This document shows positions 56,773 through 64,000 of a stretch of DNA of 64,000 nucleotides, in pieces (the stretch's first letter is position 1; each line of letters opens with the position of its first letter). Origin of the DNA: Siphonodentalium dalli (taxonomy: Eukaryota > Mollusca > Scaphopoda > Gadilida > Siphonodentaliidae); NCBI GenBank assembly GCA_032622095.1, contig CP136069.1, positions 127,429,450-127,493,449 on the forward strand. The letters run 5' to 3'. The position numbers and the translations under genes were made by a program. A model generated the notes under the pieces. It was not told the origin of the DNA. It ran no database searches and saw only the letters and a list, made by a program, of their open reading frames with translations.

Positions 56773-59700
56773 TCGGGGAGCCAATAAGGTCCACCTGCAC
56801 CCCCCCGATGATTACAAATAACCTTATTTTTATTGTTCCCTATGGTATCCAGATAAAGAATCCGGAATTCTCCGAAAAATAAAGGTGGCCCTACTAGGTG
56901 CTAGAGCCATTTGAATCCAAGATGGCCGCCATTTCCTCTAATTCCGACCAGCTGTATTTAATCGTTGTAATAGATCGGTTGTTAGCAAAAGACATAGACA
57001 AAATATATGCCATTTGTTGGTATGATGTCCTTCTTCAAAATGACGGCAAAAAATTTCGAAAAAAATTCAAAATGGCCGCCGAAAAATGACGTCATCTGCA
57101 CGAAAATAGGAAATTTAATTAATATTTCACCATATCTTCCATTTTTCTTCACATTAATCATTAGTAAATGGCAATGTTTTTGAGACAGTCATCAAGCGTG
57201 ATATTATAGCGTCATTTTAAGACATTTGCCATTGACGAGGGTTCCGTAATAGATACAGAAAGAGGATTTGAAAAAGAGGGGTAAAATTTTCGATTTTTTT
57301 CAAGACGATTTTGATAGTCATTTTATCGACAAACCACACAGGCTGTTAATAGAATGTCAACAACTATGTGCTTTATTTTATTGGACGGATGTTTTACTTT
57401 AATGGGAATGAAATTGGTGTAGAAAATTTCCAAAATGGCCGCCGAAAATATGAAAAATGGTAAATATTGCCCCAGGGTGTCCTGCAATGGCTTACAAGTT
57501 GTGGTTAATATATAAAATTGGCTAATCTGTATTATATACATTGCATACTAACATGTCTGATGCACCATGGATCATTGTTTCTATTGTCACCACTGACATC
57601 ACCAGAAATATTGGATTTTTCTCTCACAAACTTGACATAAATTTCGACAAAAATTCACTTTTCAGGGTTGGACAATTGTTTTAAGTAAAATGCAACTATC
57701 ATTGGTATCAAAGGTATTTATTGTATTGGTCTATCTTAAATGTGTCACACTACGGTGTTTATAGACCAAATTGCTCAAGATGGCTTCCAAAATGGCAACC
57801 AAATTTGTAAAAAGTAAATTTTTTACATATATCCCGAACATTATTCTCTGCGTTATCCGACAAGGTAGTAAATTGTGACTCACTTGGTTATTGTACGTGT
57901 TAGTTAATTAACTGACAACTACGTTCTATTATGTTTGTCCCAGTTCCGTATGGGGCATGACAAATTCATTTTAAAGTTGCAGTATGGAATTTTGCGGAGG
58001 ACCTCTTTTGTGTTTCTTGCCATATTATTGAAAGGAAATGGGCAGAACTTTGAAACGGAACTGAGATGAACCATAATATGTGGCTATTCTGGTCCATTAT
58101 GATAAAACATATCAACTGGATACATGGTGGATGCCAAGATGGTAGCCAGGGACTTACTATATTATCATAGGTGAGGTGAATAGGTATACAGGGAGTTATT
58201 GTATGGTCAACGGTGAGATGAGTACATGTATGTATACAATTAGTGACTGTATGATCATAAATGTAATGAATAGCTATACAGGGAGTGACTAAATGGTCAT
58301 GTGTCAGGTGTATGAGTATACCCGGTGTTCCTGCTTGGTGATGTGGCGGTATGGTCATGTGTAGGTTATACCGGTATACACATGTGTTGCTATATGGTCA
58401 TGGGCGAGGGGTATGTGTATATAGCGAGCGGCTATATGGGCATGGATGATGTGCATATGCATACATGGAGTGAATATACTGACATGGCTGGGGAGTATTA
58501 GTATATCTTGAGTGGCTATTCTGCTATGGTGTGACAATAGGGATACGGGGAGTGATATGGCCAAGGCTGAGGTGAATATATATACAGGGAGTTACTGTAT
58601 GGGCATGAATGGTGTGAATATGTATACAAGGAGTGACCATATGGTTATGAGTGGGGTGTCCATGGTGAGATGCATAGGAATATAAGGAGTGGCTGTATGG
58701 GCATGTGTGAGGTGAATCGGTATACATGTAGTGACTGTACGGTGTATTGTTGTGTGTGGCCGTTGTGATCGTATGGGCATTGCTGTGGTGTATAGATATA
58801 ACGAGAGTAGCTACATGGTCATCTGTGAGTTGTTTATGTATATATGGAGTGACTGTAATGTCGTGGTGGGATGTATATGTGTACCGTGTGTGGCTGTATT
58901 GTGACATGTGGGTGTATATGTATATTTGTGCTGTCTGTATGATCATGGATGGAGTGCGTAGATAAATAGGGAGTGATTTTATGGTTATGGGTAATGTGTA
59001 TAGGTGCACCTGGTATGCCTGTACGGTCAAGATTGAAGTTATATGCATACCTGTGGCTATATAGGGAGTGCCCTTTTGGTAACGGTGGGTCGTATATTGA
59101 TATATGTTGTGGATGTATTATCATCGGTGGTGTATAGGGTGTAGATGAATGATCATGGATGGCGTGTATAAGTATACATTGAGTTTCTGAATTGTCATGT
59201 GCGAGGTGTATATGCAAGTATTAAACTTATGAGTGGTCGTGTGTGCGGGTATTGGTATATTTGGAAGGGCTCACCATTGATGAGGTGTATATGTATATCT
59301 GGATTGACTCTATGGTCATGGGTATGGCGAATAGATATACATGTTGTGGCTGTATGGTCCACGGTGAGGTGAATAGGTATACAATGAGTGACTTTATGAT
59401 CGTGAATATGTATACACATAGTGACTATATGGTCAGGTGTAGGAGTATACCCGGTGTTCATGCATGGTGACTCATGGCTGTATCGTCATTTGTGGCATGT
59501 ACCAGTATAACCAAATATGGCTGTATGGTCAGGTGTATGTGTATAGAGTGGGTGACTATATTGTCATCTGTGTGGTGTTTATGTACATATGAGGTCATGG
59601 TGGGTTGTACATGTGTAATTTGGGTGGCTATCGCTTTCCACAATAACGCAAGGATATGTTAATCAATAGAGAGGTCATATCAAAGAGTTCTCCACCATGA

Positions 59701-62024
59701 TAGTGTTTGTGTACATGGGGGAACTTTAAACGTGAAAAGCGATAGCCACCCATTACCACACAGTCATTCCATATATACATAAACACTACAGACATAACAA
59801 TATAGTGACCAACTGTATAAACGTACACCTGACCCATGACCATGGATGGCCATACAGCCATGAGTCACAATGCAGTCACACCGGGTATAATCCTAAACAT
59901 GACCCATAACCATAGAGTCACTCCTTGTATACCCATTCACCTCACTATTGGCCATACGGTCATCCCATGTATACCTATTCTCCACACACACATGGTCAAA
60001 TAGACATTCAATATATACATCAACACCACAACAATGACCATAGAGTCACCCCGGGTATACATATCCACCTCACCAATGGTCATATAGCCACTCGCTTCAT
60101 ACACATACCCTCACCCATGCCACCTGGTATACTCCTTCATCTGACCTATGGCCATATAGTCACACCGTGTGTACCTATTCAAAAAATTCGTACATGATCA
60201 TGGTCAATCATTGTATATATATTCACCTCACCCTTGGCCATGTCACTCCCCGTATCCCTATTTGTCACACCATAGCAGAATAGCCACTCAAGATATACTA
60301 ATACTCCCCAGCCATGTCAGTATATTCACTCCATGTATGCATATGCACATCATCCATGGCCATATAGCCGCTCGCTATATACACATACCCCTCGCCCATG
60401 ACCATATAGCAACACATGTGTATACCCGTATAACCTACACATGACCTACACGTCACCAAGCAGGAACACCGGGTATACTCATACACCTGACACATGACCA
60501 TTTAGTCACTCCCTGTATAGCTATTCATTACATTTATGATCATACAGTCACTAATTGTATACATACATGTACTCATCTCACCGTTGACCATACAATAACT
60601 CCCTGTATACCTATTCACCTCATCTATGACCATATAGTAACTCCCTGGCTACCATCTTGGCATCCACCGTGTATCCAGTTGATATGTTTTATCATAATGG
60701 ACCAGAATAGCCACATATTATGGTTCATCTCAGTTCCGTTTCAAAGTTCTGCCCATTTCCTTTCAATAATATGGCAAGAAACACAAAAGAGGTTCTCCGC
60801 AAAAATTCCATACTGCAACTTTAAAATGAATTTGTCATGCCCCATACGGAACTGGGACAAACATAATAGAACGTAGTTGTCAGTTAATTAACTAACACGT
60901 ACAATAACCAAGTGAGTCACAATTTACTACCTTGTCGGATAACGCAGATAATAATGTTCGGGATATATGTAAAAAATTAACTTTTTACAAATTTGGTTGC
61001 CATTTTGGAAGCCATCTTGAGCAATTTGGTCTATAAACACCGTAGTGTGACACATTTAAGATAGACCAATACAATAAATACCTTTGATACCAATGATAGT
61101 TGCATTTTACTTAAAACAATTGTCCAACCCTGAAAAGTGAATTTTTGCCGAAATTTATGTCAAGTTTGTGAGAGAAAAATCCAATATTTCTGGTGATGTC
61201 AGTGGTGACAATAGAAACAATGATCCATGGTGCATCAGACATGTTAGTATGCAATGTATATAATACAGATTAGCCAATTTTATATATTAACCACAACTTG
61301 TAAGCCATTGCAGGACACCCTGGGGCAATATTTACCATTTTTCATATTTTCGGCGGCCATTTTGGAAATTTTCTACACCAATTTCATTCCCATTGAAGTA
61401 AAACATCCGTCCAATAAAATAAAGCACATAGTTGTTGACATTCTATTAACAGCCTGTGTGGTTTGTCGATAAAATGACTATCAAAATCGTCTTGAAAAAA
61501 ATCGAAAATTTTACCCCTCTTTTTCAAATCCTCTTTCTGTATCTATTACGGAACCCTCGTCAATGGCAAATGTCTTAAAATGACGCTATAATATCACGCT
61601 TGATGACTGTCTCAAAAACATTGCCATTTACTAATGATTAATGTGAAGAAAAATGGAAGATATGGTGAAATATTAATTAAATTTCCTATTTTCGTGCAGA
61701 TGACGTCATTTTTCGGCGGCCATTTTGAATTTTGTTCGAAATTTTTTGCCGTCATTTTGAAGAAGGACATCATACCAACAAATGGCATATATTTTGTCTG
61801 TGTCTTTTGCTAACAACCGATCTATTACAACGATTAAATACAGCTGGTCGGAATTAGAGGAAATGGCGGCCATCTTGGATTCAAATGGCTCTAGCACCTA
61901 GTAGGGCCACCTTTATTTTTCGGAGAATTCCGGATTCTTTATCTGGATACCATAGGGAACAATAAAAATAAGGTTATTTGTAATCATCGGGGGTGCAGGT
62001 GGACCTTATTGGCTCCCCGACTAA
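56773..62024. mobile_element. Large foldback element (FB-42), complete, 5.25 kb
   Basis: The arms 56773 to about 58575 and about 60222 to 62024 are reverse complements with only scattered single-base changes (roughly 98-99% by eye). The outer ends are TAGTCGGGGAGCCAATAAGG and its complement, each bordered by TA, so a TA duplication is possible. The loop of about 1.65 kb is the 42-bp satellite: forward to about 59635, then a 110-bp centre, then reversed. The arms contain many GGCGGCCATTTTG/ATGGCCGCC motifs. No transposase is seen. Open frames in the arms (61-73 codons) occur twice only because the arms are copies. Confidence 0.85.
58145..60650. repeat. 42-bp satellite, arrays D1 (plus) and D2 (minus), head to head
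   Basis: D1 (58145-59635) runs in the orientation of array A and D2 (59745-60650) in that of array B. The boundary is the conserved GCTATCGCTTTCCACAATAA motif at about 59625. The part of each array within the arms is shared; the loop part is not symmetric (D1 is longer). A 174-codon minus-strand frame (58524-59048) is due to the three-fold period. Confidence 0.85.
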
Positions 62025-62550
62025 ATGGAGTTTGATAACAAGCCATATCGTGCAAAAATGTCATATCTAATTAATAATTTTCGAACAAATTTTGGACCGA
62101 TATACATTTACCCTGTACTAGTAGCCATCAGTAGGAAACTTCCTTCCAAGGGGGTGCTGTCGGAACATACATGTATCAAGGTGGACCCCCTCCCCAATGG
62201 GAGACTCGTATCCATGCCCATTGGGAATAAATGATAATGTGCAATGGATGAATAGGTTGCTGGCATTTCATACCATGGAAGTTTGACATGGAGATGTTTC
62301 GCACCAGTGTTCTGGACATTTCATACCAGTTCCTGTATAATCATTTCGACAATTCGTACCTTTGAGTATACCGGTATTATTTAAAAAAAAAATGACATTA
62401 AAGGTACTCAGTCCGATTTGATGGTTCCCATATCATCATATTTCAACAACAACAACAACACCATTTTTTTAAATGCCACTTCGTTTACCAGAATCGATTA
62501 ATGCCCCAAAAATAATGCTAACCAGTCAAATATAGTATACAATTGCCCAA
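62025..62550. other. Unique flank with inverted TGGTACGAAA-like motifs
   Basis: It contains the inverted copies of the 56145 motif and a (CAA)n run at 62447-62461. No gene is seen; the 69-codon frame at 62025 begins at the element boundary and matches nothing known to me. Confidence 0.45.
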
Positions 62551-62554
62551 AACC

Positions 62555-62660
62555 TGTTATTTATCAATATTTTGTTCAATGAAATTTTGCGGGTTTGTCA
62601 AATATCTGACACAACAAAAGCCACTTGCTTTTTGAGTTATCCATCTTCATCCGTCCTCTT
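62555..62660 (+). repeat. Dispersed repeat, copy 3 of 3
   Basis: CTGTTATTTATCAATATTTT, then GAAATTTTGCGGGTTTGTCA, then GCCACTTGCTTTTTGAGTTA. It is the most diverged of the three copies (others at 7685 and 9105). Confidence 0.65.
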
Positions 62661-63381
62661 TCGACTTTTTATTGGGCCACTAAAAATTATCGATGGTAAA
62701 AAATAATAGATTTCATATATCAATATCTGATCATTCTCAGCTTTGATGGGTGGGTTCCTCAAATCACATATGTTTTACCCGAAGCCAAGGAAATAGTAAT
62801 ATTCAAGCGTTAATTCGGATTATGCATCTTTAACTTTGTCGCGACAATTTCGATTGGTTCATTTTGTTTCGAAAAAAAAAGAAAGAAATATGTTAACATG
62901 TAAATGTTGGGTTGTCATCATCACGAACGTTAAATCATGATCATGTTCACTCTCATTAAGTTAACACGATTAATATAATTTTTCACATGTACGAATGACC
63001 ATTCATCATTTTTGGGAATCAATGAAACATACCAATATATGGTGTGAAATGACCAAAAACATGGTACGAAACAATTAAATGTGTCATTCAAATCAAGGGT
63101 ACAAACTGGCCATAGTAGGAAAAGTCGTTTGAGCCATCCAACAGACCTGGGTGAATCGCTTGGGCGATCGGTTTTCCACAGTAAGGATGCATCTTGGAAG
63201 AGGGGAGTCAATCTAATTAACTGTTATCTATAACCGATACTTAAAAACAATAACAATTTATTCTGATTTCTTTTGAAACACACAGAATAATTATTTACTG
63301 AGAATATTCAATATAAACATATACAAATTTTCAAACAAAAAGGAATTTCAATGTTCAAGAAATTTAGAGTCCCCTCTTACT
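62661..63381. other. No gene recognised
   Basis: AT-rich sequence with TGGTACGAAACAATTA-like motifs at about 63035-63080. The 93-codon minus-strand frame at 62930-63211 has no recognisable domain. Confidence 0.4.
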
Positions 63382-64000
63382 TATGGGAGGCCCTTTTCAC
63401 ATTTATTATTTATTTGCGCTCAAGCACAAATATTAAGCTTAAACATAAATCATTTGGGCTTAAGCGAATGTCATTTGCGCTTGAGCACAAATATGTGTCT
63501 ATCAATTTGTTTGCACTTAAGTGAAAATCATTTGCGCTTAATTGTAAATGATTACTTCCCTCTGATTGTGAATGATGGAGTCCATCTCATAGTATATTAT
63601 TATGGGCCCATGGTAGTAGCCCATACAGACTCGAAAGTTGAAAAGTCAAAAGCATCTCTGTCTCTGGTGTCCCAAAAATTGGTGCCTCATTCCCAAAGCT
63701 CTAGTATAATTTATTAAATGGACATCTCCTGCACAAATATATACCATTTCCATGGTCATAGAAGGGGAATTAGGGGTTACTGGTGGCTTGCTTCCCTTGT
63801 GGTGTACATGTACTTATTGAATAGAAATAGGGGAAAAACATATTTTCATATTATCAGCATCCCTGTCCCTAAGAATTTGTGCCTCCATCCCAGAGATCTA
63901 TTACATTTTATAAAAGATACATATCCTGTACAGATATATACCATTTCCATGGTCATAAAAGGTACTGGTATCTAGGGATCACTGGGGATGCTTCCCTTGT
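63382..64000. mobile_element. Second copy of the GCGCTTAAG TIR element, cut by the window end
   Basis: It starts TATGGGAGGCCCTTTTCACA as at 25339, followed by TTGCGCTCAAGCACAAAT-type palindromes. The interior is the reverse of the first copy: GATTGTGAATGATGGAGTCC mirrors 25930-25960. It also has the internal duplication of about 185 bp (CCATTTCCATGGTCATA at about 63745 and 63943). The window shows about 619 of an expected 730 bases. The 85-87-codon frames here are carried by the element. Confidence 0.8.

Noticed and set aside
57323-57541. Same 72-codon frame found twice (57323-57541 minus and 61254-61472 plus), suggesting a conserved gene
   Set aside because: The two are the two arms of one foldback element; the conservation is of DNA, not of protein.
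58524-59048. 174-codon minus-strand frame, the longest in the window
   Set aside because: It lies wholly in the 42-bp satellite, whose period of three-fold length keeps a frame open; the residues are a 14-residue repeat with no known domain.

Overview
This is animal nuclear DNA, about two-thirds A+T and overwhelmingly repetitive. It contains no complete recognisable gene. The best guess for the source is a marine lophotrochozoan, most likely a bivalve mollusc. The grounds are a tRNA-derived SINE with a TCAA tail, a dispersed element ending in an ACGG/ACAG-type microsatellite, tandem-core Helitron-like elements reminiscent of molluscan pearl-type elements, and LINE reverse-transcriptase debris. 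I had no database, so the taxon remains inference.

Layout, left to right. Positions 1-1670 are featureless AT-rich DNA. From 1672 to about 3450 lies a 42-bp satellite joined to one arm of a large foldback element. From 3452 to 5375 is an inverted-repeat element enclosing two simple tandem arrays. From 9521 to 14110 is a nested cluster of short TIR elements flanked by TA. The most striking structure is at 15290-23369: a head-to-tail array of twelve non-autonomous Helitron-like units (5' TC, 3' hairpin plus CTAG, A/T flanks) containing about 36 copies of a 122-bp core repeat, with two copies of a longer variant between units. A related Helitron in the opposite orientation follows at 23389 to about 24821, with the two 3' ends 19 bp apart. 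From 25339 to 30311 is a series of MITE-like and foldback elements.

A block of about 9.02 kb (31804-40826) is repeated almost identically at 41553-50573, where the second copy stops exactly at a 100-base run of N. It could be a recent tandem duplication or an assembly duplication. Each copy holds a possible signal-peptide exon, a TTAA-flanked MITE, a second foldback/satellite element, an array of GCGCTTAAGCGC-like palindromes, and a palindromic MITE.

To the right of the gap are two open, splice-bounded segments (50723-50800 and 51308-51487) that look like exons of an unrecognised host gene, the latter ending in a stop codon. Then come a SINE with a perfect 14-bp target duplication, an 82-bp tandem array, the 3' part of a LINE, and a 5.25-kb foldback element (56773-62024) with nearly identical 1.8-kb arms around a loop of the 42-bp satellite. 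The window ends inside a second copy of the TIR element first seen at 25339.

Two themes recur. Most elements are built from inverted repeats around tandem repeats. Several also carry dense near-consensus binding motifs for conserved animal transcription factors: NRF1-like GCGCATGCGC in the Helitron cores, ERR/NR5A-like TCAAGGTCA in the Helitron variants, and YY1-like ATGGCGGCC in the foldback arms.
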